From Pseudomonas fluorescens (GTDB lineage Bacteria > Pseudomonadota > Gammaproteobacteria > Pseudomonadales > Pseudomonadaceae), in contig NZ_CABVIY010000003.1 of NCBI RefSeq assembly GCF_902498195.1, positions 434,001 through 498,000 of the forward strand: a stretch of 64,000 bases of DNA, in the 5' to 3' direction. Of the stretch, positions 21,377 to 30,418 are shown one piece after another (position 1 is the stretch's first letter; each line of letters opens with the position of its first letter). The notes beneath the pieces were generated by a model. That model had not been told where the DNA came from. It did not search any database and was given only the letters and a program-made list of their open reading frames with translations. Both the position numbers and the translations under genes were made by a program.

Positions 21377-22936
21377 ATGGAATGGTTAGCTGACCCCACC
21401 GCATGGCTGGGCTTGTTGACGTTGATTGTGCTGGAGCTGGTGCTGGGCATCGACAACCTGGTGTTTATCGCCATCCTGGCGGACAAGTTGCCGCCGGAGC
21501 AGCGCGACCGCGCGCGCATCATTGGTCTGTCGCTGGCGTTGTTGATGCGACTGGGCCTGCTGGCAAGTATTTCCTGGCTGGTGACCCTGACCCAGCCGCT
21601 GTTCGAGGTGTTCGACAAGAGCTTCTCCGGGCGCGACCTGATCATGTTGTTCGGCGGTGTGTTCCTGCTGTTCAAGGCCACCATGGAGTTGCACGAACGC
21701 CTTGAAGGGCATGTCGGCCAGCGTTCCTCCAATACGGCTTATGCGCTGTTCTGGCCCATCGTGGCCCAGATCGTGGTGCTGGACGCAGTGTTCTCCCTCG
21801 ATGCGGTGATCACCGCCGTGGGTATGGTCGATGAATTGTCGGTGATGATGATCGCGGTGATCATTTCCATCGGCCTGATGATCGTCGCCAGCAAACCGCT
21901 GACCCGTTTCGTCAACGCACACCCGACGGTGATCATGCTGTGCCTGGGCTTCCTGATGATGATCGGCTTTGCCCTGACCGCCGAAGGCCTGGGCTTCCAC
22001 ATTCCCAAGGGCTATCTGTATGCGGCCATCGGTTTCTCGATCCTGATCGAGGTGTTCAACCAGATCGCCCGGGCGCGACGCAAGCGCTCGATGCAGGGCC
22101 TGCGACCGATGCGCGAACGGACCGCCCATGCGGTGATGCGCCTGCTGGGCGGCCGTAAACTGGCGGTGGAAGAGGTCGGTGAGGAGATTGCCGACATGCT
22201 CGACAACGGCGAGGCGCCGAACGAAGAGCTGTTTGATCGCCGCGAGCGGGTCATGATCAGTGGCGTGCTGCAACTGGCCGAACGACCGATCCGCACCCTG
22301 ATGACCGTGCGCGCCGACGTCGATCACATCGACCTGGCGGATGACGCCGAGGCGATTCGTACACGATTGATGCATTCGTCCTACTCACGCCTGCCGCTGA
22401 TCCGCGATGGCGCGGTGGACGAGCCGTTAGGTTTCGTCCACAAGAAAGAGCTGCTCAAGGAGTTTCTCGCCGGCAACCAGCCCGACCTTGCCCATCTGGC
22501 GCGTCAGACCATCAACCTGCTGGAGAGCTATTCGATCCTCAACGCCCTGGAACAGATGCGCAAGGCGTCGACGCACATCGCTTTTGTGGTCAACGAATTC
22601 GGTGACTTCGTCGGCGTGCTGACCATGACCGACATCCTCGAATCGATTGCCGGCGAACTGCCGGACGCCAGCGAAATCGAAGGCCCCGACGTGATCGAGG
22701 AGAAGGGCGGATTCGTGGTCAGCGGCGCCCTGAACCTGGCGCGGGTGCGCCAGCGCACCGGGTTCGCGGCAGAACCGACCGACGACTACCAAACCCTGGC
22801 CGGCCTGGTGGTCAGCCTTATCGACCGGTTGCCGATGATCGGCGACAGCCATGAGTGGGAAGGCTGGTGCCTGACGGTGATGTCGGTTGAAGAGCGGCGG
22901 GTGACACGGGTGTTTCTGGCGCGTATCGGCGGGTAA
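21377..22936 (+). CDS. TerC-family membrane protein with CBS and CorC/HlyC domains
   Basis: An inner-membrane protein of 519 residues, of the YegH/YoaE type. Residues 1-240 form the TerC domain with about seven helices and the paired acidic motifs [13 protein letters not shown] and [17 protein letters not shown] cytoplasmic part follows: a CBS pair (two repeats around [14 protein letters not shown] to [10 protein letters not shown] and [18 protein letters not shown]) and a C-terminal CorC/transporter-associated domain from about residue 430. TerC proteins such as Alx and MntX export manganese; the CorC part is common in Mg/Co efflux proteins. A metal export role is therefore inferred, not shown. 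No yybP-ykoY manganese riboswitch was seen upstream. Confidence 0.9.
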   Translation: MEWLADPTAWLGLLTLIVLELVLGIDNLVFIAILADKLPPEQRDRARIIGLSLALLMRLGLLASISWLVTLTQPLFEVFDKSFSGRDLIMLFGGVFLLFKATMELHERLEGHVGQRSSNTAYALFWPIVAQIVVLDAVFSLDAVITAVGMVDELSVMMIAVIISIGLMIVASKPLTRFVNAHPTVIMLCLGFLMMIGFALTAEGLGFHIPKGYLYAAIGFSILIEVFNQIARARRKRSMQGLRPMRERTAHAVMRLLGGRKLAVEEVGEEIADMLDNGEAPNEELFDRRERVMISGVLQLAERPIRTLMTVRADVDHIDLADDAEAIRTRLMHSSYSRLPLIRDGAVDEPLGFVHKKELLKEFLAGNQPDLAHLARQTINLLESYSILNALEQMRKASTHIAFVVNEFGDFVGVLTMTDILESIAGELPDASEIEGPDVIEEKGGFVVSGALNLARVRQRTGFAAEPTDDYQTLAGLVVSLIDRLPMIGDSHEWEGWCLTVMSVEERRVTRVFLARIGG

Positions 22937-22960
22937 ATCTGCGTCCGCTTCAACAGCCCC

Positions 22961-23024
22961 TTCGCGAGCAAGCCCGCTCCCACATTTGATCGCATTCCAA
23001 TGTGGGAGCGGGCTTGCTCGCGAA
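22961..23024. repeat. REPIN (inverted REP pair)
   Basis: Inverted REP pair 24 bases past the terC stop. Its spacer sequence is nearly the same as in the copy at 28933-28996, so these two are recent relatives. Confidence 0.9.
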
Positions 23025-23121
23025 AGGGTCCGGATGAGCGCCACCGTACTGCCGAGTGCCCCCGCGCCATTTTGCGCCGCCTCACATCCCGATGTGGTGC
23101 AAATACCCGCCTTCTGTAGCC

Positions 23122-23144
23122 AACGGTAGCGCTACGCTATCGTT
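23122..23144. promoter_or_regulatory. Inverted repeat upstream of the ABC operon
   Basis: AACGGTAGCG and CGCTATCGTT form a 10-bp inverted repeat with one mismatch around a 3-base centre, 168 bases upstream of the transporter start. It could be an operator, perhaps for the IclR protein encoded in the cluster. Confidence 0.35.
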
Positions 23145-23271
23145 TCCCCAGGTAACGCCTTTCTACGCATTAACCCATCCCCCTGATTCAAAACACTTTT
23201 CAATCCCCCCTACATTCCCCCCACATCCTGTGGCACACTTTCTGCTGTCTGTTCCGTTGTTACATACCAAG

Positions 23272-23287
23272 TTCCGGTATAGCGGAA
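23272..23287. promoter_or_regulatory. TTCCG-N6-CGGAA operator candidate
   Basis: Perfect 5-bp inverted repeat, 25 bases before the start codon of the substrate-binding protein, in a place where a bound repressor would block transcription. IclR-type regulators often bind short dyads of this kind; the assignment is inference. Confidence 0.4.
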
Positions 23288-23312
23288 TAAACATCATCCT
23301 GGAGTGCTTGCC

Positions 23313-24161
23313 ATGCATCGCCGACCATCCTTGTTCAAAGCGTGTGTTCTTGTTTTTGCAGCGACTGCTGCTGCCGTGGGCGTGGCCCAGGCGGCGGACA
23401 GCAAGCTCGATAGCGTCCTGGCCCGTGGCAAACTGATTGTGGGCACCGGCAGCACCAATGCGCCGTGGCACTTCCAGGGCGCGGATGGCAAGTTGCAGGG
23501 TTTTGATATCGATATCGCGCGCATCGTCGCCAAAGGTCTGTTCAATGACCCGAGCAAGGTCGAGTTCGTGGTGCAGTCGTCCGATGCGCGGATTCCCAAT
23601 TTGCTGACCGACAAGGTCGACATGAGTTGCCAGTTCATCACCGTGACCGCCAGCCGTGCGCAGCAGGTAGCGTTTACCCTGCCGTACTACCGTGAAGGCG
23701 TCGGCCTGCTGTTACCGGCCAACAGCAAGTACAAGGAAATCGAAGACATGCAAGCCGCCGGCGATGGCCTCACCGTCGCGGTGCTGCAAAACGTCTATGC
23801 CGAGGAACTGGTGCACCAGGCGTTGCCCAAGGCCAAGGTCGATCAGTACGACAGCGTCGACCTGATGTACCAGGCGGTGAACTCGGGCCGTGCCGACGCG
23901 GCGGCCACCGATCAGTCTTCGGTCAAGTACCTGATGGTGCAGAACGCCGGCCGCTATCGCAGCCCGGCCTACGCCTGGAGCCCGCAAACCTATGCCTGCG
24001 CGGTCAAGCGCGGCGACCAGGACTGGCTGAACTTCGTCAACACCGCCCTGCATGAAGCCATGACCGGCGTTGAATTCCCGACTTACGCGGCGTCGTTCAA
24101 GCAGTGGTTCGGTGTCGAGCTGCCGTCGCCGAAGATTGGTTTCCCTGTCGAATTCCAATGA
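23313..24161 (+). CDS. ABC transporter substrate-binding protein (polar amino acid/sugar acid type)
   Basis: Periplasmic binding protein of the SBP_bac_3 family, 282 residues. A signal peptide covers residues 1-27 (ACVLVFAATAAAVGVAQA). The mature part has the family features LDSVLARGKLIVGT, GFDIDIARIVAKGL and a DMSCQFITVTASRA segment. ATG at 23313 has GGAG eight bases upstream; an in-frame GTG at 23304 lacks this. First gene of a plus-strand run of two permeases, an ATPase and RidA. The neighbouring PLP deaminase and KDG-type kinase suggest the ligand is a 2-amino sugar acid such as D-glucosaminate; an amino acid is the alternative. Confidence 0.9.
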   Translation: MHRRPSLFKACVLVFAATAAAVGVAQAADSKLDSVLARGKLIVGTGSTNAPWHFQGADGKLQGFDIDIARIVAKGLFNDPSKVEFVVQSSDARIPNLLTDKVDMSCQFITVTASRAQQVAFTLPYYREGVGLLLPANSKYKEIEDMQAAGDGLTVAVLQNVYAEELVHQALPKAKVDQYDSVDLMYQAVNSGRADAAATDQSSVKYLMVQNAGRYRSPAYAWSPQTYACAVKRGDQDWLNFVNTALHEAMTGVEFPTYAASFKQWFGVELPSPKIGFPVEFQ

Positions 24162-24212
24162 CCCCGTGAGAGCGGGGCGGTCCTGATCGCCCCGCTCAAG
24201 GTACTGCCGACC

Positions 24213-24875
24213 ATGAACTATCAGTTGAACTTTGCCGCCGTGTGGCGCGATTTCGACACCTTGCTGGCGGGGCTCGGACTGGGCCTGGAACTGGCGCTGG
24301 TGTCGATCGCCATCGGCTGCGTGATCGGCCTGCTGATGGCGTTTGCTTTGTTGTCGAAGCACCGCGCGTTGCGGGTGCTGGCATCGGTGTATGTCACGGT
24401 GATCCGTAACACGCCGATTCTGGTGTTGATTCTGTTGATCTACTTCGCCTTGCCCAGCCTGGGGATCCGGCTGGACAAGATTCCCTCGTTCATCATCACC
24501 CTGTCGCTGTATGCCGGCGCGTACCTGACCGAAGTGTTCCGCGGCGGCCTGCTGAGCATTCCCAAGGGGCAACGCGAAGCCGGCCTGGCGATCGGACTGG
24601 GCGAGTGGCAGGTCAAGGCCTACGTCACCGTGCCGGTGATGTTGCGCAATGTGCTGCCGGCCTTGTCGAACAACTTCATTTCGCTGTTCAAGGACACCTC
24701 GCTGGCGGCGGCGATCGCCGTGCCGGAGCTGACCTATTACGCGCGCAAGATCAATGTCGAGAGCTACCGGGTGATTGAAACCTGGCTGGTGACCACGGCG
24801 CTCTACGTGGCGGCCTGTTACCTCATTGCCATGATGCTGCGCTACCTCGAACAGCGTCTGGCGATTCGCCGATAG
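24213..24875 (+). CDS. ABC transporter permease, His/Glu/Gln/Arg/opine family
   Basis: Inner-membrane permease of 220 residues with about five helices and the EAA loop GGLLSIPKGQREAGLAIGL near residue 110, which docks on the ATPase. It begins in a long hydrophobic segment (LLAGLGLGLELALVSIAIGC). It pairs with the second permease that starts 8 bases after its stop, as expected for a heterodimeric amino-acid-class importer. Confidence 0.93.
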   Translation: MNYQLNFAAVWRDFDTLLAGLGLGLELALVSIAIGCVIGLLMAFALLSKHRALRVLASVYVTVIRNTPILVLILLIYFALPSLGIRLDKIPSFIITLSLYAGAYLTEVFRGGLLSIPKGQREAGLAIGLGEWQVKAYVTVPVMLRNVLPALSNNFISLFKDTSLAAAIAVPELTYYARKINVESYRVIETWLVTTALYVAACYLIAMMLRYLEQRLAIRR

Positions 24876-24883
24876 GAGGCCCC

Positions 24884-25546
24884 ATGTACGAATCCCCCAG
24901 TTGGTTGCATGAGTTGTGGGTAGCGCGGGAACCCTTGTGGCAAGGCTTTCTCACCAGTGTGCAGGTGTCGGCGCTGGCGATTCTGCTCGGCACCGTGCTC
25001 GGTGTCTTCGCCGGCCTGGTGCTGACCTACGGCAAGTTCTGGATGCGCGCGCCGTTTCGTTTTTATGTCGATGTGATTCGCGGCACCCCGGTGTTTGTGT
25101 TGGTGCTGGCTTGCTTCTACATGGCACCGGCGCTGGGCTGGCAGATCAGCGCGTTCCAGGCCGGTGCCCTGGGCCTGACGCTGTTCTGCGGCTCCCACGT
25201 GGCCGAGATCGTGCGCGGTGCGTTGCAGGCTCTGCCGCGCGGGCAGATGGAAGCGAGCAAGGCCATCGGCCTGACCTTCTATCAGTCCCTGGGCTACGTG
25301 CTGTTGCCCCAGGCCATGCGCCAGATCCTGCCGACCTGGGTCAACTCTTCGACCGAGATCGTCAAGGCTTCGACGCTGTTGTCGGTGATCGGTGTGGCCG
25401 AGCTGTTGCTCAGCACCCAGCAGATCATCGCCCGGACGTTCATGACCCTGGAGTTTTACCTGTTCGCCGGTTTTCTGTTCTTCGTCATCAACTACGGCAT
25501 CGAGTTACTCGGCCGGCACATTGAAAAGCGGGTGGCCTTGCCATGA
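24884..25546 (+). CDS. ABC transporter permease, His/Glu/Gln/Arg/opine family
   Basis: Second permease, also 220 residues, with the EAA loop [19 protein letters not shown] near residue 105. AGGAGGCCCC just before the ATG is a good ribosome binding site. Its end overlaps the start of the ATPase gene by four bases (ATGA), so the transporter is translated as a coupled unit. Confidence 0.93.
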   Translation: MYESPSWLHELWVAREPLWQGFLTSVQVSALAILLGTVLGVFAGLVLTYGKFWMRAPFRFYVDVIRGTPVFVLVLACFYMAPALGWQISAFQAGALGLTLFCGSHVAEIVRGALQALPRGQMEASKAIGLTFYQSLGYVLLPQAMRQILPTWVNSSTEIVKASTLLSVIGVAELLLSTQQIIARTFMTLEFYLFAGFLFFVINYGIELLGRHIEKRVALP

Positions 25547-26337
25547 CTCAAGTTCAAAACACTGCACAAAACGGCCAACCGCTGCTGGACATTCGCGGCC
25601 TGCACAAACGCTACGACCAGCTCGAAGTGCTCAAGGGTGTCGACCTGACAATGCAGCGCGGCAACGTGGTGACGCTGATCGGTTCCAGCGGTTCGGGCAA
25701 GACCACGCTGCTGCGCTGCGTGAACATGCTCGAAGAGTTCCAGGGCGGGCAGATCCTGCTCGACGGCGAATCCATCGGCTATGACGACATCAACGGCAAG
25801 CGCGTGCGCCACCCGGAAAAGGTCATCGCCCGCCATCGCGCCATGACTGGCATGGCGTTCCAGCAGTTCAACCTGTTTCCGCACCTCACCGCCCTGCAGA
25901 ACGTCACCCTGGGTTTGCTCAAGGTGAAGAAGCTGCACAAGGACGAGGCGGTGGCACTGGCGGAAAAATGGCTGGAGCGGGTCGGTCTGCTGGAACGCCG
26001 CGATCACTTCCCCGGCCAGTTGTCCGGCGGCCAGCAGCAGCGCGTGGCGATTGCCCGGGCCATTGCGATGAACCCGAGCCTGATGCTGTTCGACGAAGTG
26101 ACCTCGGCGCTGGACCCGGAGCTGGTCAGCGAAGTGCTGAATGTGATCAAGGGCCTGGCGGACGACGGCATGACCATGCTGCTGGTGACCCACGAAATGC
26201 GCTTTGCCTTCGAGGTCTCCGACAAGATCGTTTTCATGAATCAGGGGCGCATCGAAGAGCAGGGGCCTCCCAAGGAACTGTTCGAGCGCCCGCAATCGCC
26301 ACGTCTGGCGGAATTTCTCAAAAGCACACGTTTTTGA
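25543..26337 (+). CDS. ABC transporter ATP-binding protein, polar amino acid class
   Basis: Nucleotide-binding subunit of the importer, 264 residues. Walker [10 protein letters not shown] is near residue 47, the Q-loop [13 protein letters not shown] near residue 104, the signature LSGGQQQR near residue 162, Walker [15 protein letters not shown] near residue 184 and the switch His in [10 protein letters not shown]. The DEV in place of DEP after Walker B occurs in this class. About 20 N-terminal residues precede the domain. Confidence 0.94.
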   Translation: MTQVQNTAQNGQPLLDIRGLHKRYDQLEVLKGVDLTMQRGNVVTLIGSSGSGKTTLLRCVNMLEEFQGGQILLDGESIGYDDINGKRVRHPEKVIARHRAMTGMAFQQFNLFPHLTALQNVTLGLLKVKKLHKDEAVALAEKWLERVGLLERRDHFPGQLSGGQQQRVAIARAIAMNPSLMLFDEVTSALDPELVSEVLNVIKGLADDGMTMLLVTHEMRFAFEVSDKIVFMNQGRIEEQGPPKELFERPQSPRLAEFLKSTRF

Positions 26338-26367
26338 TCCTTTAATGTTCAATCAGGAGAAACACTC

Positions 26368-26757
26368 ATGAGCATCACTCGTTACGGCACCGGCAGCAGC
26401 GCCGCGGGCGGCACGCCTCGTCCTTTCGCCCGCGCCGTGGAAGCCGATGGCTGGCTGCACGTTTCTGGCCAGGTGCCGGCGCTGGATGGCGAGATCATTG
26501 TGGGCGGCATCGTCGAGCAGACCCACCAGACCATGAAGAATCTGATCGCGATTCTCGAAGAGGCCGGTTATGGCCTTGAAGACGTGGTGCGTGCCGGGGT
26601 GTGGCTGGAAGATCCGCGGGATTTCACCAGTTTCAACAAGGTCTTCGCCGAGTACTTCAAACCCGAACACGCACCGGCCCGGGCCTGTGTACAGGCGAAC
26701 ATGATGGTCGACTGCAAGGTTGAGATCGACTGCATCGCCTACAAGAAAAAGGCCTGA
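26368..26757 (+). CDS. RidA-family enamine/imine deaminase
   Basis: RidA proteins hydrolyse reactive enamine and imine intermediates released by PLP dehydratases, giving a 2-keto acid and ammonia. The 129-residue protein has the YjgF fold features: HVSGQVPALDGEI near residue 30, TMKNLIAILEEAG, and the catalytic Arg in PARACVQANMMVD near residue 107. It lies 30 bases after the ATPase gene, ahead of a PLP deaminase, which supplies just the sort of intermediate RidA removes. That makes a dedicated role in this pathway likely. Confidence 0.92.
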   Translation: MSITRYGTGSSAAGGTPRPFARAVEADGWLHVSGQVPALDGEIIVGGIVEQTHQTMKNLIAILEEAGYGLEDVVRAGVWLEDPRDFTSFNKVFAEYFKPEHAPARACVQANMMVDCKVEIDCIAYKKKA

Positions 26758-26771
26758 TCCTCGCCGGCTCT

Positions 26772-26866
26772 TGTAGGCGCTGCCGAAGGCTGCGATCTTT
26801 TGCCGTTTTTTGGACGCACCGCAAAGGCAAGATCTAAAGATCGCAGCCTGCGGCAGCTCCTACAGG
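26772..26866. repeat. Second REP family, inverted pair
   Basis: Inverted pair of a different repeat, half-element GTAGGAGCTGCCGCAGGCTG followed by CGATCTTT. It lies between ridA and the IclR gene, so these may be separate transcripts. A second copy is at 34178-34251. Confidence 0.85.
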
Positions 26867-26888
26867 TAAACGAAATGAGCACACTGAC

Positions 26889-27653
26889 ATGACCGAAGAC
26901 ACCATCAAGCGCCGGGCACGCGGTCTGGACCGGGCGTTCGATATCCTCGATTTCCTCAAGGAGATCGGCCAGCCCCTGCGCCCGAATGAAATCGCCAGCG
27001 GCATCGGCAGCCCCAAATCCACGGTCTACGAACTGGTTGCCTCGCTGCTGGAACGACGGATCCTGGAGCCGGTCGGCAAGGATGGCCACGTGTACCTCGG
27101 TCGCCAGCTGTACTTCCTTGGCCAGGCGCACTTGCGCCATTTCGACCTGACCCGCGAGGCCGATCTGGCCTTGCAGGAAATCGTCAGCCAGACCCACGAA
27201 ACCGCGCAGATGTGCCTGCTCAACGGGCGCAAATACACCGTGGCGCTGATGAAGGAAGGCGAGCGGCATTTCCGCATTTCCTCGGACATCGGCGAGAACG
27301 CGCCGATCCCCTGGACCGCGTCCGGGCGCCTGCTGCTGGCGCACCTGAGCGACCAGGCCATCATCGACCTGATCGACCACGACGATTTCATCCTGCCCAG
27401 CGGCGAACGCCTGCCCCTGGAGCAGTTCCTCAAGGAAATCCGCCAGGCCGGCCTCGACGGCTTTTTCTCCTTCGACAGCGTGGCCGACACCTTTACCCAT
27501 TGCTTCGCCGCCCCGGTCAAAGACCCGAACGGCGTGGCCATTTGTACCTTGTGCATCGTCGCGCCGCGCGCTGACGCCAAGACCCATTACAACGACTATC
27601 GCCGGGTGCTGATCGACAGCGCCAACAGCCTGGCCCGTCGCATCAACGAATAA
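26889..27653 (+). CDS. IclR-family transcriptional regulator
   Basis: A 254-residue regulator: winged helix-turn-helix at residues 10-70 (LRPNEIASGIGSPKSTVYEL) and an IclR effector domain after residue 80, ending in a helix with ANSLARRINE. IclR proteins of this group often control sugar-acid catabolism (KdgR is one). Encoded in the middle of the transporter/deaminase/kinase cluster, it is the probable local regulator, and the inverted repeats upstream of the binding-protein gene are candidate sites. Confidence 0.91.
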   Translation: MTEDTIKRRARGLDRAFDILDFLKEIGQPLRPNEIASGIGSPKSTVYELVASLLERRILEPVGKDGHVYLGRQLYFLGQAHLRHFDLTREADLALQEIVSQTHETAQMCLLNGRKYTVALMKEGERHFRISSDIGENAPIPWTASGRLLLAHLSDQAIIDLIDHDDFILPSGERLPLEQFLKEIRQAGLDGFFSFDSVADTFTHCFAAPVKDPNGVAICTLCIVAPRADAKTHYNDYRRVLIDSANSLARRINE

Positions 27654-27692
27654 CAGCGGCTGCTGGCAGCCGCGAATGTGAGGAGTTCAACC

Positions 27693-28910
27693 ATGTCTTC
27701 TGCCCCCCATACTGCCGCCGTGGAAAAGGGCTTTGCCCAGACCGGCGCCAACCTGGTCCGCGACGTCAGCCTGCCAGCACTGGTGCTGCATCGCGAGCCG
27801 CTGGAACACAACATTCGCTGGATGCAGGCGTTTGTCAGCAACAGCGGCGCGGAACTGGCGCCCCATGGCAAGACCAGCATGACCCCGGCATTGTTTCGCC
27901 GTCAGCTCGACGCCGGCGCCTGGGGCATTACCCTGGCCAGCGCCACGCAAACCCGCGCGGCCTACGCCCATGGCGTGCGCCGGGTGCTGATGGCCAACCA
28001 ACTGGTCGGCACGCCGAACATGGCGTTGATCGCCGACCTGCTGGCGGACGCGACCTTCGACTTCTATTGCATGGTCGATCACCCGGACAACGTGGCGGAT
28101 CTGGGCGCGTATTTCGCAAGCCGTGGTGTGCGCTTGAACGTGATGATCGAGTACGGCGTGGCGGGCGGTCGCTGCGGTTGCCGCAGTGAACAGGAAGTCC
28201 TCGACCTGGCCAAGGCGATCGCCGCGCAACCGGCCCTGGCGCTGACCGGCATCGAAGGCTACGAAGGGGTGATCCACGGCGATCACGCTGTCAGCGGCAT
28301 TCGCGCATTTGCCGGTTCACTGGTTCGCCTGGCCGTGCAGTTGCAGGACAGTGGCGCGTTCGCCATCGCCAAGCCGATCATCACCGCGTCGGGCTCGGCC
28401 TGGTATGACTTGATCGCCGAGGAATTCGAGGCGCAGAACGCGGCCGGGCGTTTCCTCAGCGTGTTGCGTCCCGGCAGCTACGTGGCCCACGACCATGGCA
28501 TCTACAAGGAAGCGCAATGCTGCGTGCTGGATCGTCGCAGCGATTTGCACGAAGGGTTGCGTCCGGCTCTGGAAGTCTGGGCCCATGTGCAGTCGCTGCC
28601 TGAGCCGGGTTTCGCGGTGATTGCCCTGGGCAAGCGCGACGTCGCCTACGACGCCGGTTTGCCGGTGCCGTTGCTGCGTTACAAGGCGGGTGTGGTGCCG
28701 GCCAAGGGCGACGATGTCGGCGCCTGCAAAGTGACGGCGGTGATGGATCAGCATGCGTTCATGACCGTGGCGCCGGGGGTGGAATTGCGGGTGGGTGACA
28801 TCATTTCGTTCGGCACTTCGCACCCGTGCCTGACGTTCGACAAATGGCGCACGGGGTGCCTGGTGGATGAGCAACTGAACGTCATCGAGAACATGGAAAC
28901 CTGTTTCTAA
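27693..28910 (+). CDS. Fold-type III PLP deaminase (D-serine dehydratase-like; probable D-glucosaminate ammonia-lyase)
   Basis: A 405-residue enzyme with an alanine-racemase-type PLP barrel and a C-terminal D-serine-dehydratase-like domain. The PLP lysine is in LAPHGKTSMTP near residue 60. The C-terminal motif GTSHPCLTFDKW carries the His-x-Cys pair that binds zinc in eukaryotic D-serine dehydratase. GAGGAG lies upstream of the ATG at 27693; an earlier in-frame start at 27678 is less likely. A metal- and PLP-dependent D-glucosaminate dehydratase that also acts on D-threonine is known from P. fluorescens. With the KDG-type kinase next door, conversion of D-glucosaminate to 2-keto-3-deoxygluconate plus ammonia is the best inference. 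D-serine or D-threonine deaminase is the alternative. Confidence 0.85.
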   Translation: MSSAPHTAAVEKGFAQTGANLVRDVSLPALVLHREPLEHNIRWMQAFVSNSGAELAPHGKTSMTPALFRRQLDAGAWGITLASATQTRAAYAHGVRRVLMANQLVGTPNMALIADLLADATFDFYCMVDHPDNVADLGAYFASRGVRLNVMIEYGVAGGRCGCRSEQEVLDLAKAIAAQPALALTGIEGYEGVIHGDHAVSGIRAFAGSLVRLAVQLQDSGAFAIAKPIITASGSAWYDLIAEEFEAQNAAGRFLSVLRPGSYVAHDHGIYKEAQCCVLDRRSDLHEGLRPALEVWAHVQSLPEPGFAVIALGKRDVAYDAGLPVPLLRYKAGVVPAKGDDVGACKVTAVMDQHAFMTVAPGVELRVGDIISFGTSHPCLTFDKWRTGCLVDEQLNVIENMETCF

Positions 28911-28932
28911 GGTTCAAGACCGAGGCGCGGCC

Positions 28933-28996
28933 TTCGCGAGCAAACCCGCTCCCACATTTGATCGCATTCCAATGTGGGAGCGGGCTTGCTCGCGAA
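28933..28996. repeat. REPIN (inverted REP pair)
   Basis: Inverted REP pair in the 130-base gap between the deaminase and kinase genes. Confidence 0.9.
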
Positions 28997-29040
28997 GGCG
29001 TCCTTGCAGACAACATCGCAACACCAGAGACGCCACAACA

Positions 29041-29973
29041 ATGAACACCATCAACACCCTGGGCCCCAACGCCCCCCGCATCGCCCTGATCGGCGAATGC
29101 ATGATCGAGTTGCAGCATCGCGCCGATGGCAGCCTGCAACAGAGCTTCGGCGGCGACACCTTGAACACCGCGGTCTACCTCTCCCGTGAACTGGGCGCGG
29201 CCGGCGCCGTGGATTATGTCACCGCCCTGGGCGATGACAGTTTCAGCGATGCCATGTGCCAGGGCTGGGCCGCTGAAAACATCGGTCTGGACCTGGTCCA
29301 GCGCCTGCCCGGTCGCTTGCCGGGGCTGTACTGCATCCAGACCGATGCTGCTGGCGAGCGGCGTTTCCTCTACTGGCGCAATGAGGCGGCGGTGCGTGAT
29401 TGCTTCACCACCCCGGCGGCTGCACCGATCCTGGCGGCGTTGCCGGACTACGACGTGCTGTATTTCAGCGGTATCACCCTGGCGGTGCTGGGCGTGCAGG
29501 GGCGGGAAAAACTGCTGGAAACCCTGATCGAGGCCCGGCAGCGCGATGCCAGGATCGTCTTCGACAACAACTACCGGCCACGCCTGTGGGCTTCGGTGGA
29601 GGAGGCGCGGGCGGCTTATCGCAGCGTGCTGCCCTATGTCGACCTGGCGCTGCTGACCGTCGACGACGAACAGGCGCTGTTCCATTTCGCCGATTGCGCG
29701 GCGGTGTTTGCCGCCTATGAACAGATCGGCACGCCGGAAGTGGTGCTCAAGCGTGGCGCCGAGGCTTGCCTGATTCGTTGTGAGGGGGAGTCATTTGAAG
29801 TGCCGGCGCAGAAGGTCGAGCACGTGGTGGACACCACGGCGGCGGGGGATTCGTTCAGCGCGGCGTATCTGGCCAGCCGGCTCAAGGGCGGGAGCCCGGT
29901 GGAGGCGGCTGAAGCCGGGCATCGGTTGGCGAGTCGGGTGATTCAGGTGCCGGGGGCGTTGATTCCCAGGTAA
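29041..29973 (+). CDS. kdgK: PfkB-family sugar kinase, probable 2-dehydro-3-deoxygluconokinase
   Basis: Phosphorylates a sugar or sugar acid with ATP; the KDG kinase reaction would give KDPG, which enters the Entner-Doudoroff pathway. The 310-residue protein has the PfkB start IALIGECMIEL, the GGDTLNTAVYLSREL motif near residue 38, the YWRNEAAVRDC region, and the catalytic signature DTTAAGDSFSAAYL near residue 265 with the general-base Asp. The ATG at 29041 excludes a 23-codon REPIN-derived extension. Substrate choice rests on the family and the deaminase next to it. Confidence 0.87.
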   Translation: MNTINTLGPNAPRIALIGECMIELQHRADGSLQQSFGGDTLNTAVYLSRELGAAGAVDYVTALGDDSFSDAMCQGWAAENIGLDLVQRLPGRLPGLYCIQTDAAGERRFLYWRNEAAVRDCFTTPAAAPILAALPDYDVLYFSGITLAVLGVQGREKLLETLIEARQRDARIVFDNNYRPRLWASVEEARAAYRSVLPYVDLALLTVDDEQALFHFADCAAVFAAYEQIGTPEVVLKRGAEACLIRCEGESFEVPAQKVEHVVDTTAAGDSFSAAYLASRLKGGSPVEAAEAGHRLASRVIQVPGALIPR

Positions 29974-30003
29974 GTGCTGGATGGCCGCTGGCTGCGCCAT
30001 CGG

Positions 30004-30067
30004 TTCGCGGGCAAGCCCGCTCCCACAATGGAATGCGGCCAATTGTGGGAGCGGGCTTGCTCGCGAA
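30004..30067. repeat. REPIN (inverted REP pair)
   Basis: Inverted REP pair between the convergent kinase and parvulin genes; the left half is the variant TTCGCGGGCAAGCCCGC. Confidence 0.88.
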
Positions 30068-30088
30068 AGGGCCCTCAAGACAAAAACC

Positions 30089-30364
30089 TCAATCGCGGAA
30101 AAACACCTGCACCAGGTGATAGCCGAACTTGCTCTTGATCGGCCCATGCACCACCCGCAGCGGTTTCTTGAAGATCACCGCATCGATCACCCCGACCATC
30201 TGCCCCGGCCGCACTTCACCCAGGTCGCCGCCGCGCTTGCCGGACGGGCAGGTGGAGTACTTCTTGGCCAGCACATCAAAGGCTTCGCCTTTGGCGATGC
30301 GTTGCTTGAGTTGCTCGGCTTCTTCCGAGGTTTTCACCAGTATGTGGCGGGCTTGAGCTTTCAT
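30089..30364 (-). CDS. Small parvulin peptidyl-prolyl isomerase (PpiC type)
   Basis: A 91-residue single-domain cytosolic parvulin that speeds cis/trans isomerisation of prolyl bonds. Features: KAQARHILVKTSEEAEQL at the start, STCPSGKRGGDLGEVRPGQM in the middle, and a C-terminal KSKFGYHLVQV. The same layout is found in the protein at 46061-46342, with about half of the residues in common by eye, so the window encodes two PpiC paralogues. This one has a shorter loop and is next to the hybrid kinase gene. Confidence 0.92.
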   Translation of the reverse strand: MKAQARHILVKTSEEAEQLKQRIAKGEAFDVLAKKYSTCPSGKRGGDLGEVRPGQMVGVIDAVIFKKPLRVVHGPIKSKFGYHLVQVFFRD

Positions 30365-30418
30365 CGGGCTACCTTGTAACGGGGGTGGCAGGTACGGGGC
30401 GCGCGATTATGCCCTAAC

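Noticed and set aside
28972..29040. N-terminal extension MWERACSRR of the sugar kinase, and similar starts elsewhere.
   Set aside because: These residues are translated REPIN sequence; real starts with family N-termini lie downstream.
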